A DNA stretch of 64,000 nucleotides from DATFVJ01 sp963851085 (GCA_963851085.1 CAWKNX010000004.1:186001-250000); one strand, 5' to 3'; shown: positions 33,846 through 43,948, numbered from the stretch's first letter. A program made the numbers and translations. Notes: a model not told the origin generated them from the sequence alone.

Positions 33846-36644
33846 CAGCGTCCCTCCTTCGCGGCCACGGGCTCTTCGCCGTCGGCAGGACCGGCGATCA
33901 GCGCGAGGAAAGCGTCTTCCAGGCGGCGGTTCGGTGCCACCCGGTCCACAGGTATTCCCGCACTGACGAGCGCGGCGACGACGGCCGAGGCGGGCACGCC
34001 ATCGGGGTGCACGAGGACCCCGTCCGGGTGCGGCTCCGCGCGCTCGATCCCGTCGAGCTCGCTGAGCACCGCCGCAGCACGGCCGGCCTCGGCAGTGCCG
34101 ACCACCAGTGCCGCCCCTGCGCCGATGATTTCGCTCACCGGGCCCGCTGCGAGCCGGCGTCCGAGGTTCATCACAACCACGTGAGTGCAGGTCTGCTCGA
34201 CCTCCGCGAGCATGTGGCTGGACAGGATGACCGTGCGGCCGCCCTCGGCATAACGGAGCAGGACGTCGCGCATCTCCCTGATCTGCGGCGGGTCAAGGCC
34301 GTTCATCGGCTCGTCGAGCACAAGCAGGTCGGGCAGGCCGAGCATGGCCTGAGCGATCGCCAGACGTTGCCGCATGCCACGGGAGTAGGCGCGGACACGC
34401 CGGTCGATGGCCGCGCCCAGGCCCGCGACCGCCAGCACCTCCGCCATATGCGAGCCGGCCGCTGGCCGCCCTGTCGCGCGCCAGTACAGGTCCAGATTGG
34501 CCCGGCCGGACAGATGCGGCAGGAAGCCCGGTCCCTCCACGAACGAGCCGAGGCGGGACAGGCCCGGCGCCCCGGGATGGACCTGACGGCCGAAGATCGT
34601 GATGGTGCCCGCGTCCGGATGGATCAGGCCCATCAGCATGCGCAGCGTGGTGGTTTTCCCTGCCCCGTTGGGCCCGAGCAGCCCAAGGATCTGGCCGGCC
34701 TCCACGCGCAGCGACAGGTCGTCGACGGCGAGCTGGCCGTCGCGGTAGCGCTTGGTCAGGCCGGTGATCTCCAGTGGAACCGCGGCAAGGTCTGCCGAGA
34801 TCACGTCCCTGGACCGGCGGCGTACGATGAGGATGAAGGCAGCTGCCGCAAGCGCCGCTATCGGTGCGGCCCAGACCCACCAGGGCACTGCCCCGTTCTG
34901 GATGGTCAGGGAAGCGTCGGTCGGCACGGACAGGCCCGGGCCGGCCAGGGCTACCACGTACGTCGCCGGCGCCGCCGGGGTCGCGTAGGCGAAATCGGTC
35001 GTGGCGAGCACGAGGCGGAGCCGGTGCCCCGCGGCGAATCTATAGTCCATGGCGGGTAGCTGGACGGTGGCGGTGGCCATCTGCCCAGCGGCCGGTCGTG
35101 TCACCCGCAGCGGCGCGGCGAGCTGGAACGGCAGCGTCGCGTGGCCAGCCTGGTCGACGTCGTAGACCTTGGCGAAGAGCGTGATGGCGGTGGCGCCGCT
35201 GACCTGGATGCGGGCCGTGGCCGCACCGGTGACGTGAAGCGGCTGCGGCAGCGGGGCCGAAGTGAAGGCCGCGCTCTGGCCTGGCATGTCGAACGACAGA
35301 CCGCTCAGCCGCTGACCCTGGCCCCGCCAGGCCAAGGCCCAGACCTGGGAAGATGGACATGGACGGCGGTGTCCCGCCCGGCGGATTGATCACGGTCTGC
35401 GGCGGGCCGGTCAGCGCAGCGGTTGCCCGCCGGGTGCCACTCAGGCCGGGGTACCTGGCGGCGGTGGCCACGCCGAGAAGCTCTGTGTCACTCGACGGGT
35501 CGAAGCCCAGATCCCGGCTGACCGCGAACGCGGGCTGGCCAGTGCTGCGGCGGGCTGACGCAAGGTGGGCCTGCCCCAGCCAGCGGTCGAACCATTGTGT
35601 GGTCAGCTCGTCGATCCGGGTGGTCTCCTGGTTACCGCCGTCATGGCCGCCGTTGAACCAGACCATGTCTGCGGGCGCGCCATTGCGCCGGATCGCGTCG
35701 TAGTTGGCGCCCGCCTGGTCGAGCCCGAACAGGGAGTCGTTCTCACCCTGGATCAGCAGCGTGGGCACGTCGATCCGGCTGGCGACGCTAGCCGGGCTGG
35801 ACCGCAGCAGCAGCGCGACCGCCTGGGGCGTCGGCCGCCCCAGCGTGGCGACCTGCTGGTAGATGGCGCAGATCTGGGGCATGAACCGGCCGCACCGCGG
35901 CGAACCGCCGGAGGCCGCGGCACTGCCGAGGGATCCGGAGCCGCCGAGGGCAGCCTGCCCGGCCTGGCCCGGCTGGGCGGCCGCACCGAATCCCACGGCG
36001 CCCTGGGTGAACAGCAGGCCGGCCCACTGCTTCTTGAACACGCCGTCCGCCGGGCTCCCACCGGCCGCGTTGGGGAACAGGGCGGTCGCCAGGTTGTTCC
36101 ACGCCATCTGCGGGACGATCGCGTCGATCCGATGATCGTAGGCGGCAGCGAGCAGCGCCAGGCCGCCGCCGTAGGAAGCGCCCGCGATGCCGACCCGTGG
36201 GTCGCCCGGCCGGTCAAGCAGCACCCGGGGCTGGCGGGCCAGCCAGGTGACAAGCTGTTCGGTGTCCTTGACCTCGTAGTCCGGTGAGTCAAGCGCGGTC
36301 TGCCCGGTCGAGGTGCCGAAGCCCCGCGCGGACCACGTGAGCACGGCGAAGCCGGCCTGTGCCAGCCTCATGGCCTGGGCGGCGACGGCCTCCTTGGTCT
36401 CGCCGAAGCCGTGAGCGAGAAGGATCGCGGGGACCCGTGCGGTGCCCGCCGGGGTGAAGAAGCTCGCGTCGAGCACGACGGGCTGGTCGTTGCGCGGCCC
36501 GTCAACGACACCGATGCGCAGGTTGCGTACGCCGACCGGCGCCGGCCGGGCGACGACCGTCGCGATCGCGGCCACGCCGCAGACCACAACGACGGCGGCT
36601 ACCAGCCCGGTCACGATCCTTCCGCGCCTGGCTGTGCCAGCCAC
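33845..36644 (-). pseudogene. Fused alpha/beta-hydrolase and ABC ATPase, broken by one frameshift
   Basis: Reading from 36644: an N-terminal membrane anchor, then an S15/CocE-type alpha/beta hydrolase with the nucleophile elbow GIAGASYGGG near residue 150 and GENDSLFG and GGHDGG. Near 35345 the frame shifts. The next frame carries the jelly-roll C-terminal domain (GLSFDMPGQSAAFTSAPLPQ), one membrane segment and a full ABC ATPase: GLLGPNGAGKTTTLRM, YSRGMRQRLAIAQAM, LLVLDEPMNGLDP. Such hydrolase-ABC fusions exist in actinobacteria. The downstream part (from about 35335) can be translated only if it has its own start. The ATPase end overlaps the permease gene. Confidence 0.78.
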
Positions 36645-36787
36645 GAGCCAGCCTCATGATAAGGACCGTAGCAACCATGCGGGCGCGGTCAGGGACGTGT
36701 CACAGCCCGCTCACAGGAACCAGCGGGCTGGTACCTGGGTGCCGGTGAGCGCCCTGGCAGCCGCTGGGGATGTGCACTTGACAATGT

Positions 36788-36804
36788 AGTGAGTAACCAC
36801 TAAC
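36788..36804. promoter_or_regulatory. Operator copy 1, upstream of the TetR gene
   Basis: AGTGAGTAACCACTAAC, 8 bp before the TetR start. Its complement matches the site upstream of the MFS gene (37728-37744) in 16 of 17 bases. The sequence is near-palindromic (AGTGA and TCACT halves), as TetR sites usually are. Confidence 0.72.
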
Positions 36805-36812
36805 TTAGTGCC

Positions 36813-37346
36813 ATGACCAAGACCGGACCGCGGCTGAGCGCCGCCGAGCGCCGCGAGAGCGTGCTCGAAGCAGCGCTCAGCGAGTTCGCGGCCCGCGGGC
36901 TTGACGGCACCTCCACCGAGGACGTCGCGCGGCGGGCCGGGATCAGCCAGCCCTATCTGTTCCGGCTCTTCCCGACCAAGAAGGCGCTGTTCGTCGCCCT
37001 GGTCGAGCGGTGTTTCCAGCGCGTGGCGGACGCGTTCGCGGCGGCGGCCGCGGACCGGGCAGGTGAGGAGGCACTCGACGCCATGGCCGAGGCCTACCAC
37101 CAACTGCTCGAGGACCGCACGCTGTTGCTGCTGCAAATGCACGCCTACGCCGCCTGCGACGACCCCGACATCCGTACGGCGACCCGTGCCGGGTTCCGTA
37201 AGCTCTGGCTGCTGGTCGAGGGGCTGACCGGGCTGCCGTACGAACTGGTCGTGGAGTTCTTCGCGATGGGCATGCTCATGAACGTCGCCGCGGCGATGGA
37301 CCTGCCGTCCGTCGACGAACGCTGGACCAGCTGGTGCCAGCAATGA
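36813..37346 (+). CDS. TetR-family regulator of the MFS exporter
   Basis: A 177-residue TetR protein. The HTH is EDVARRAGISQPYLFRLFPTKKALFVAL near residues 33-60. The C-terminal ligand domain is variable. Operator-like sites lie before this gene and before the MFS gene 380 bp downstream, so it should repress both itself and the exporter. The 3' end of the gene is repeated just downstream as a diverged duplicate. Confidence 0.88.
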   Translation: MTKTGPRLSAAERRESVLEAALSEFAARGLDGTSTEDVARRAGISQPYLFRLFPTKKALFVALVERCFQRVADAFAAAAADRAGEEALDAMAEAYHQLLEDRTLLLLQMHAYAACDDPDIRTATRAGFRKLWLLVEGLTGLPYELVVEFFAMGMLMNVAAAMDLPSVDERWTSWCQQ

Positions 37347-37485
37347 GCCGCAAGCAGAACACACCGCGCGGCGCTGCCGCACACACCGACCAGGGCGGTC
37401 AGGCCGGCCATCGACCAGCGCCGGACCGGCTGGTGCCAGCAATCAACCGCAAGCAGAACGCCCTGCGTGGCGCTGCAGCGCACAG
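37321..37485. repeat. 99-bp tandem duplication of the TetR 3' end
   Basis: CTGGTGCCAGCAAT followed by CGCAAGCAGAAC recurs with a 99-bp step (37331 and 37430). The second copy is diverged. The first copy contains the TetR stop. Confidence 0.75.
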
Positions 37486-37489
37486 CGGC

Positions 37490-37635
37490 TCTGTTGGCCT
37501 GGCCGGGTCGGCCGGGTTGGCCGACTTGGCCGGGTCGGCTGGGTCGGCCGGCTTGGCCGGGTCGGCGGGTCGGCGTTGGCCGGGTCGGCTGGGTCGGCCG
37601 GGTCGGCCTGGCTGGGTTGGTATCGCTGCCGGCAC
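37490..37635. repeat. GGCCGGGTCGGC-type short tandem repeats
   Basis: A low-complexity run of GGCCGGGTCGGCTGGGTCGG-like units between TetR and the MFS gene. The plus-strand frames read Gly/Ser/Ala repeats without start signals. Confidence 0.65.
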
Positions 37636-37727
37636 GGTGGGCTCTGCCGCGCACAGTCATCGGCCGCCTGGCGTCGTACACGCGGCGCGCGCAGCCGTTC
37701 GGGATCAATTTTTTTTTCACTTCACTA

Positions 37728-37744
37728 GTTAGTGATTACTCACT
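37728..37744. promoter_or_regulatory. Operator copy 2, upstream of the MFS gene
   Basis: GTTAGTGATTACTCACT, 17 bp before the MFS start, in an AT-rich promoter patch with a run of T residues. Same motif as copy 1 in opposite orientation. Confidence 0.72.
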
Positions 37745-37761
37745 TTCTCGGAGGTACGGAG

Positions 37762-39183
37762 ATGAATGCGAAACAGGGCACCGTGTGGACCTTCGTCGTC
37801 ACGTCCACGGCGTTGTTCATGGGGTCGCTCGACAATCTCGTGGTCACCACCGCGCTGCCGTCGATCCGGGCGCACCTGCACGCGTCGCTGGCCGGGTTGC
37901 AGTGGACGGTCAATTCCTACACCCTCACCTTCGCGGTGCTGCTGCTCACTGGCGCCACCCTCGGCGAGCGGTACGGCCGCCGGCGGGTGTTCACCGTCGG
38001 GCTCGCGTTGTTCACGGCCGGCTCGGCCGCCGCCGCGCTCGCCCCGACCATCGGCTGGCTGGTCGCGGCCAGGGCCGTGCAGGGCGTCGGGGCGGCCATC
38101 GTGATCCCGCTGACGCTCACCCTGCTTTCCGCCGCGGTGGCGCCGGAGCGGCGCGGCCTGGCCCTCGGTGTCTGGGGAGCCGTAGGCGGTCTCGCGATCG
38201 CCATCGGGCCGCTCGTCGGCGGCGCCGTCGTGGAAGGCGCCTCCTGGCAGTGGATCTTCTGGCTGAACGTGCCGATCGGCCTGGCGCTGCTGCCGATCGC
38301 GGCCACCCGGCTCACCGAAAGCTACGGCCCGGCCACCCGCCTGGACCTGCCCGGCCTGGTCCTGGCCAGCGCGGGATTGTTCGGGATCGTGCTCGGCGTG
38401 GTGCGCGGCAACGACCACGGCTGGACCAGCGTGACAGTGCTGCCGCCGATCATCGCCGGTGGCCTGCTCATGGCGGCCTTCGCCGCATGGGAACTGCGCG
38501 CCCCCGAGCCGATGCTGCCGCTGCGACTGTTCCGCAACCGCGCCTTCACCGCGACCAACGTCGCCTCGCTGCTCATGTTCTTCGGCATGTTCGGGTCCAT
38601 CTTCCTGCTCGCACAGTTCCTGCAAGTCGTACAGCACTACAGCCCGCTCCAGGCCGGGCTGCGCACCCTGCCGTGGACCGCGATGCCGGTCCTGATCGCC
38701 CCGATCGCCGGTTCGCTGTCCGACCGCATCGGCGGCCGCCCGTTGCTGGCCACCGGACTGGCTCTGCAGGCGATCGGCCTCGGGTGGCTGGCCGCTGTCA
38801 CCAGCCCGACCGTGGCCTACGCAGCGCTGGTGCCCGCGTTCGTCGTCTCCGGTGTCGGCATGTCGCTGTTCTTCGCACCGGTCGCCAACGTCGTGCTCGG
38901 GTCCGTGCGCCGCGACCAGGAGGGCATCGCCTCCGGTGCGAACAACGCGATCCGCGAACTGGGCGGCGTGTTCGGGATCGCCGTGCTCGGCGCCGTGTTC
39001 TCCGCACACAACGGCTACAGCAGCGGACCCGCATTCGTTTCCGGCCTGTCGGCCGCGGTCTGGGTCGGCGCGGCCGCGGTGGCCGTCGCGGCGGGCGCGG
39101 CGCTGCTGCTGCCGCGCTCACGCAAGACAACGATGGAGGCTGTCACGGCCGAGCCCGTTCCCGAAATGGAACCGGCCAGCTAA
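37762..39183 (+). CDS. MFS drug-type exporter (DHA2, 14 segments)
   Basis: A 473-residue transporter. The start ATG at 37762 is preceded by GGAGG. Visible motifs: LDNLVVTTALPSIRAHLHA near residue 25, the loop motif GERYGRRRVF and motif C GVWGAVGGLAIAIGPLVGGA near 145. The pattern of hydrophobic segments suggests 14 membrane helices (EmrB/QacA type). Regulated by the adjacent TetR through the shared operator. Substrate unknown. Confidence 0.9.
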   Translation: MNAKQGTVWTFVVTSTALFMGSLDNLVVTTALPSIRAHLHASLAGLQWTVNSYTLTFAVLLLTGATLGERYGRRRVFTVGLALFTAGSAAAALAPTIGWLVAARAVQGVGAAIVIPLTLTLLSAAVAPERRGLALGVWGAVGGLAIAIGPLVGGAVVEGASWQWIFWLNVPIGLALLPIAATRLTESYGPATRLDLPGLVLASAGLFGIVLGVVRGNDHGWTSVTVLPPIIAGGLLMAAFAAWELRAPEPMLPLRLFRNRAFTATNVASLLMFFGMFGSIFLLAQFLQVVQHYSPLQAGLRTLPWTAMPVLIAPIAGSLSDRIGGRPLLATGLALQAIGLGWLAAVTSPTVAYAALVPAFVVSGVGMSLFFAPVANVVLGSVRRDQEGIASGANNAIRELGGVFGIAVLGAVFSAHNGYSSGPAFVSGLSAAVWVGAAAVAVAAGAALLLPRSRKTTMEAVTAEPVPEMEPAS

Positions 39184-39224
39184 CCAGGCACCCGCCCGGC
39201 CCACGTATGGCGGTGCCGGCTTCA

Positions 39225-39273
39225 TGATCGCGGTAACTTTTCCGCACACACCGCGGAGAAGTTACCGCGATCA
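39225..39273. repeat. 49-bp palindrome family, copy 2
   Basis: Same 15-bp arms as the core at 23015-23063. The centre (TTCCGCACACACCGCGGAG) is the reverse complement type of copies 1 and 3, so this copy is inverted. Only the palindrome is conserved here, not the long flanks. It follows the MFS stop and may act as a terminator. Confidence 0.85.
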
Positions 39274-39476
39274 TGGACGAGCCACGCTGTGGTGCCAGAA
39301 ACGGCGGCAGCCGCCGCGCCGGGAGGCACAGTCTCACATTGAGACCGGCAAACGGCCGGCTGTGTCTCTGGCGTCGTTGCACGTCCACGCCTATCTCAGC
39401 TATCTCAGCCTGATGGCGCGAGCGGCTCCGGCACGAAGACAGACATGAAGAAGAAGATGAAGAGAGGAGCGGCCAG

Positions 39477-39931
39477 GTGCATATCGGAGCCAACCTGGGA
39501 TTCGGCAACCTGCACGAGAACCCGACCGATGCGGAGATGTACCAGGTGAGCTCAGGATCGCCGAACTCAGCGACCGGCTCGGATTCGCCAGCCTGTGGTC
39601 GGTCGAGCACCACTTCGACGATTACGCGATGTGCCCGGACAACGTCGTGCTGCTGGCCAACGTGGCGGCCCGGACCAGGAACGTCCGGCTCGGCACGAGT
39701 GCGGTGATCCTGCCGTGGAACGACCCGCTCCGCGTCGCCGAAAAGATGATCATGCTGGACATCCTCTCGGGAGGCCGCGCGATCCTCGGCATGGGCCGAG
39801 GCCTGTCCCGCGTGGAGTACGCGCCGTTCGGCATCCCGATGGCGGAGTCTGCCAACCCCCCGGCCACAGCCGACCGTCGCCGCACGTCCATGGATGTCGA
39901 ACACGTGCCGCGTGCTCCGTCCTACGCATGA
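39477..39931 (+). pseudogene. Luciferase-like flavin monooxygenase, frameshifted and 3'-truncated
   Basis: The start MHIGANLGFGNLHENPTDAEMYQ (GTG at 39477, AGAGGAG upstream) is the N-terminus of an LLM-class oxidoreductase. Near 39550 the frame changes and continues as ELRIAELSDRLGFASLWSVEHHFDDYAMCPDNVV, then LGTSAVILPWNDPLRVAEKMIMLDILSGGRAILGMGRG. Similarity ends at about 39845; the last two thirds of a normal 330-residue protein are missing. Not functional. Confidence 0.82.
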
Positions 39932-39970
39932 GTGCGCCAAGATGGGCGCAGGAGTGGTGAGGAGCCAGAC

Positions 39971-40375
39971 ATGACGAAGTTCCTGTTGCTGCAGAATTAC
40001 GCGGGCGGCGTCGCATGCGACGTGCCGATGACGAACTGGGCCCCCGAGGACATCAAGGCGCACATCGACTTCCAGCATGCTCTGAACAAGGAGCTTCTCG
40101 ACAAGGGCGAGCTTGTCGAGGCCCAGGGCCTGGCCGGGCCCGAGCTGGCCAGGTTCGTGACCTTCGACGGCGTGGGCGCCCCGGTGGTGACGGACGGCCC
40201 GTTCCCGGAGTCCAAGGAGCTGCTCGCCGGCTACCGGATGGTCGACGTCGAGTCGGAGGCCCGCGCCATCGAGATCGCCGCGACAGCCTCGGCCGCGCCA
40301 GGCCCCGGCGGCGTCCCGATCCAGCAGCCGATCGAGGTGCGGCAGGTGATGGGCGCGCCAAGCACCGACCTGTGA
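39971..40375 (+). CDS. YCII/DGPF-domain protein, partner of the ECF42 sigma factor
   Basis: A 134-residue YCII-related protein. MTKFLLLQNYAGGV start with GAGGAG 7 bp upstream; the family block GAPVVTDGPFPESKELLAGYRMVDVES carries the DGPF motif. These proteins stand next to ECF42 sigma genes in many actinobacteria and proteobacteria, and are thought to be their targets or partners. The stop overlaps the sigma start (GTGA). Confidence 0.88.
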   Translation: MTKFLLLQNYAGGVACDVPMTNWAPEDIKAHIDFQHALNKELLDKGELVEAQGLAGPELARFVTFDGVGAPVVTDGPFPESKELLAGYRMVDVESEARAIEIAATASAAPGPGGVPIQQPIEVRQVMGAPSTDL

Positions 40376-41625
40376 ATCAGGGACCGGGCATCGAGGACCT
40401 GCTGCGCGAACTGGCGCCGCAGGTCCTCGGCGTGGTCATCCGCCGGTTCGCCGATTTCGGCGCCGCCGAGGACGCCGTGCAGGAAGCGCTGCTCGCGGCG
40501 GCCCTGCACTGGCCGCAGGAGGGGGTGCCGGCCAACCCGCGCGGCTGGCTGATCCAGACGGCCGTGCGGCGGATGACCGATCAGCTGCGCAGCGAGCAGG
40601 CCCGCAGACGCCGCGAAGACGCGGCCGCGATGCGGGAACCACCGGCGGCGGACGTCACCGACCGCGACGACACCTTGACCCTGCTGTTCATGTGCTGCCA
40701 TCCCGCGCTGACGCCAGCCTCGGCCATCGCCCTGACGCTGCGCGCCGTGGGCGGCCTGACCACGGCCGAGATCGCGAACGCGTTCCTGGTGCCTGAAGCG
40801 ACCATGGCTCAGCGGATCAGCAGGGCGAAACAGCGCATCAAGACCTCCGGGGCGCCGCTGCGAATGCCGACGAGCGACGAGTGGGCGCAGCGGCTGCGCT
40901 CGGTGCTGCATGTGCTGTACCTGGTCTTCAACGAGGGGTACGCCAGCAGCATCGGCCGCGACCTGCATCGCATCGAGCTGTCGGGTGAGGCGATCCGGCT
41001 GACCAGGATGGTCCACGGGGCGCTGCCCGAGGACGGCGAGGTGGCCGGCCTGCTCGCGCTCATGCTGCTCACCGACGCAAGGCGCCCCGCCCGCACCAGT
41101 GCCGATGGTGAACTGATCCCGCTGGCGGACCAGGATCGGACGCTGTGGGACCGGCGGCTAATCGCCGAGGGGCTCGCCCTGATCACCGGTGCGATAGCCA
41201 AGGGTGCGGTCGGCGAGTACCAGTTGCAGGCCGCCATCGCGGCCGTGCACGACCAGGCGGCGCGGGTCGAGGACACCGACTGGCCGCAGATCCTTGCCCT
41301 GTACGGGTTGCTCGAGCGGATGACAGGCAATCCGATGGTGTCGCTCAACCTGGCCATCGCGGCGGCCATGGTCCACGGGCCTGCCGCCGGCCTGAAGCGG
41401 CTCGATGCACTTGAAGAACCGCTGGCCGGCCACTACCGTCTCGGCGCCGTGCGCGCCCACCTCCTCGAAAAGGCCGGCGACACCGGCGCCGCCGTGGCGC
41501 ACTACCGCGCGGCGGCGAGCCACACGACCAGCATTCCTGAGCAGCACTACCTGGCCACCCAGGCCGCCCGGCTCAGGGCACAGACAGAGGGCACCGGCGA
41601 CGCGGCCCGCCAGCCGTCCCGCTGA
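40372..41625 (+). CDS. ECF42-type RNA polymerase sigma factor
   Basis: A 417-residue sigma factor with GTG start overlapping the YCII stop. Sigma region 2 lies in FGAAEDAVQEALLAAALHWP and NPRGWLIQTAVRRMTDQLR; region 4 in GLTTAEIANAFLVPEATMAQRISRAKQRI. It has the long C-terminal helical extension (about 230 residues, TPR-like) that marks ECF42, with the block VLYLVFNEGYASS. This group has no anti-sigma factor and is regulated by the extension. A second YCII-ECF42 pair lies at 61.3 kb. Confidence 0.9.
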   Translation: MNQGPGIEDLLRELAPQVLGVVIRRFADFGAAEDAVQEALLAAALHWPQEGVPANPRGWLIQTAVRRMTDQLRSEQARRRREDAAAMREPPAADVTDRDDTLTLLFMCCHPALTPASAIALTLRAVGGLTTAEIANAFLVPEATMAQRISRAKQRIKTSGAPLRMPTSDEWAQRLRSVLHVLYLVFNEGYASSIGRDLHRIELSGEAIRLTRMVHGALPEDGEVAGLLALMLLTDARRPARTSADGELIPLADQDRTLWDRRLIAEGLALITGAIAKGAVGEYQLQAAIAAVHDQAARVEDTDWPQILALYGLLERMTGNPMVSLNLAIAAAMVHGPAAGLKRLDALEEPLAGHYRLGAVRAHLLEKAGDTGAAVAHYRAAASHTTSIPEQHYLATQAARLRAQTEGTGDAARQPSR

Positions 41626-41659
41626 CAACGGTGAGCCACGACGTCTCCCGCCTGCCGGC

Positions 41660-42150
41660 CCTTGGCGTACGAAGCGCCCGCGGCGCCGAGCCCTTCGCAC
41701 AGCGTGTCGATGAGGGCGGGCAGGAGGACACCGTCCGCATCGTGATCAGGGTCCGCCTCGGTCACCACCAGACCGGCGAGCTTGACGCTGCCGCAGAAGG
41801 CCGCCAGGCAGCCGGTGGCCTCCTCGAGGGTGAGCCCGGCAAAGTGCGGAAATGGCCAGCGGGAACGCCCCGGTGGCGAGGACGTCGACGTCGAAATGAA
41901 TCAGCACCGACTCCACGCACGCTTCCAGTCGGCGCAGCGCACCAGCCGCTCGCCCGGCGGGGTCCTGGCGCACCGCAGGCGCCGGCGTGGCATGCAGGTT
42001 GCGGCTGGCCAGCCGGGTCCACTGACCAGTGTCGAACTCGGCCGGGTCGAAACCGAACAGCTCAGCCTGATCGGGGCGCAGCAGCGGCTGGCGCGGTCCG
42101 AGCTGCGACAGGGCCGATGCTCCCTCCCCGAGCAGGTGCGTCATGCCCAT
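41660..42150 (-). pseudogene. Arginase-family protein, N-terminally truncated and frameshifted
   Basis: Starting at 42150, GMTHLLGEGASALSQLGP is a mid-protein arginase segment, then LIHFDVDVLATGAFPLA holds the metal-binding DVD motif. At about 41852 the frame changes and continues as FPHFAGLTLEEATGCLAAFCG and VVTEADPDHDADG. The N-terminal half with the GGDHS motif is missing. Clearly a remnant. Confidence 0.72.
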
Positions 42151-42278
42151 CCCTTGGGCGGCGTATTCACCGCTTCAGCCTCGCAGCACGATCACTACTG
42201 GCACAAGCGGCAAGGCGCGCGGCTGGTCGCGCGGAAATAGGGATGCGGCCGGCCCGCGGGGCGGGTATCCCTGTCGCC

Positions 42279-42819
42279 ATGGCCGAATTCAGCTCACCCA
42301 CCACGCGGGTGCACCGCTCCTTCCTCGCCGCGATGGCCGAATTCCGGGCCGAGGGGCGTGGCAGCGGCGGCGACGACACCATGGTCGGCAGCGAGATCCG
42401 CGAACACGAGCCGAGCTGGTCAACACCGGAAGGCTTCGAGGTATACGTGCGGTCGCTGCGCGCCCAGGCCCTGGAGGACTCACCTCGGCCGGTGAACCAT
42501 GTGCCGTCGACCACGCTGTGGTGGGTCGAGGGCACGGACTATCTCGGACGGCTCGCGATCCGGCACCGCCTCACCCCGCATCTGCGTGACATCGGGCGGT
42601 CACATCGGGTATGACGTCCGGCCATCGGCACGCCGCCTCGGTCACGCGACCGCGATGTTGCGGGCGGCCTTGCCGATCGCGCGGGCGCTGCACATCGACC
42701 CGGTGCTTGTCACCTGCGACGTGGACAACGTCGGCTCCCGGATCGTGATCGAGCGCAACGGCGGCATCTTTGAAGATCAGCGCAGCGGCAAGCTGCGCTT
42801 CTGGGTGCCGGCCTCGTGA
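42279..42819 (+). pseudogene. GNAT acetyltransferase with a one-base frameshift
   Basis: The ATG at 42279 gives MAEFSSPTTRVHRSFLAAMAEFRAEG and runs to LTPHLRDIG. One extra C near 42593 shifts the frame; the continuation GHIGYDVRPSARRLGHATAMLRAAL contains the acetyl-CoA-binding RRxGxAT loop and ends LRFWVPAS. Joined, it is a normal 180-residue N-acetyltransferase. A sequencing error would restore the gene. Confidence 0.82.
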
Positions 42820-42919
42820 CGCGGACGGCGGGGCGCGCATGCCAGCGCCGCCCGGACGCACGCGGGTCATGAAGCGGGTGGTCATCGTGGGCCGTCCGCC
42901 GTTTCCCGCGGCTGGGAGC

Positions 42920-43948
42920 TCAGGCATCGCGCGCCGCGGCGCCGTCCCCGCCCGGCGGCGGGTCCCGTGGTGCGGGTTCCTTCTTGGCGCGGCTTGGGGC
43001 GACGCGGGGCGGTTCGCCGGGCTGCTTGGGATACACGGGTGGCCACGGCGCGTCCGGCAGACCGTGCGCCCGGTCTCGCGCGCTCATGGCGAGCAACGGC
43101 TCCAAGGACTGCGGGCCGTCGTTCATGCCGAGCCACGGGTCGCCCGTTGTTTCGAGCCGGGCGGCCAGCGATGCGATGGTGAATTGGTCCGGGTGGATCT
43201 CGTCGATCTCTGTCCAGGCGATGGGGGTGGACACCTGCGCGCCTGGGCGTGCCCGGACCGACCACGCGCCGAAGACCGTCTTGTGCGGTGCGTTCTGGTT
43301 GAAGTCGACGAACACCCGCCGGCCTCGCTCCTCCTTCCACCACGCGGCGGTGATGAGATCGGGCCTGCGGCGTTCCATCTCGCGCGCGATGGCCACAGCG
43401 GCGCTGCGCACTTGATAGGAGTCCCAGCGCGGCTCAAGCCGTACGTACACGTGCAGGCCGCGGTTGCCTGTCGTCTTGGGGTAGCCCACGATGCCGGTCT
43501 CGGTGAGCAGGGCATGCAGCTCGTGGGCAGCCTGGCGGATGTGGCTGAAGTCCACGCCAGGGCTCGGGTCGAGGTCGATCCGCAGTTCGTCGGTGTGGTC
43601 CGGGTCGCCAGCCAGATAGGGCCAGACGTGGAAGCCCAGGCAGCTGAGGTTCACCGCCCAGAGCACGTGGTCGAGGTCCGCGGCGACCAGCGCACGCGAC
43701 GTGGTGCCGTTGGGCGTCGACACGGTCGTGGTCTGCAGCCAGTCGGGGATGTTCTTCGGTACCCGTTTCTGGAAGAAGGAAGGCCCGGCCGCGCCTTCCG
43801 GGAAGCGCTGGAGCAGCACGGGGCGTCCGCCCATCGTCCGCATCAGCGGCTCCTCGACCCGCAGATAGTGCTCGGCGAGGTCACCCTTCGTCTCGCCCCG
43901 CTCGGGGAAGAACACCTTCTCCGCATGGGTGATCAGGCCGCTTCGCAT
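42920..43948 (-). CDS. LigD-type DNA polymerase/primase domain protein (NHEJ)
   Basis: A 342-residue AEP-family polymerase. Start ITHAEKVFFPERGETKGDLAEHY is the LigD Pol signature; the catalytic Asp pair lies in ELRIDLDPSPGVDF near residue 125, followed by TGNRGLHVYVRL and VFVDFNQNAPHKTVFGAWSVR. It fills gaps at breaks with ribonucleotides in non-homologous end joining. There is no ligase domain attached. The PE-domain protein at 31.7 kb is its probable partner; Ku and a ligase are not in the window. Confidence 0.9.
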   Translation of the reverse strand: MRSGLITHAEKVFFPERGETKGDLAEHYLRVEEPLMRTMGGRPVLLQRFPEGAAGPSFFQKRVPKNIPDWLQTTTVSTPNGTTSRALVAADLDHVLWAVNLSCLGFHVWPYLAGDPDHTDELRIDLDPSPGVDFSHIRQAAHELHALLTETGIVGYPKTTGNRGLHVYVRLEPRWDSYQVRSAAVAIAREMERRRPDLITAAWWKEERGRRVFVDFNQNAPHKTVFGAWSVRARPGAQVSTPIAWTEIDEIHPDQFTIASLAARLETTGDPWLGMNDGPQSLEPLLAMSARDRAHGLPDAPWPPVYPKQPGEPPRVAPSRAKKEPAPRDPPPGGDGAAARDA

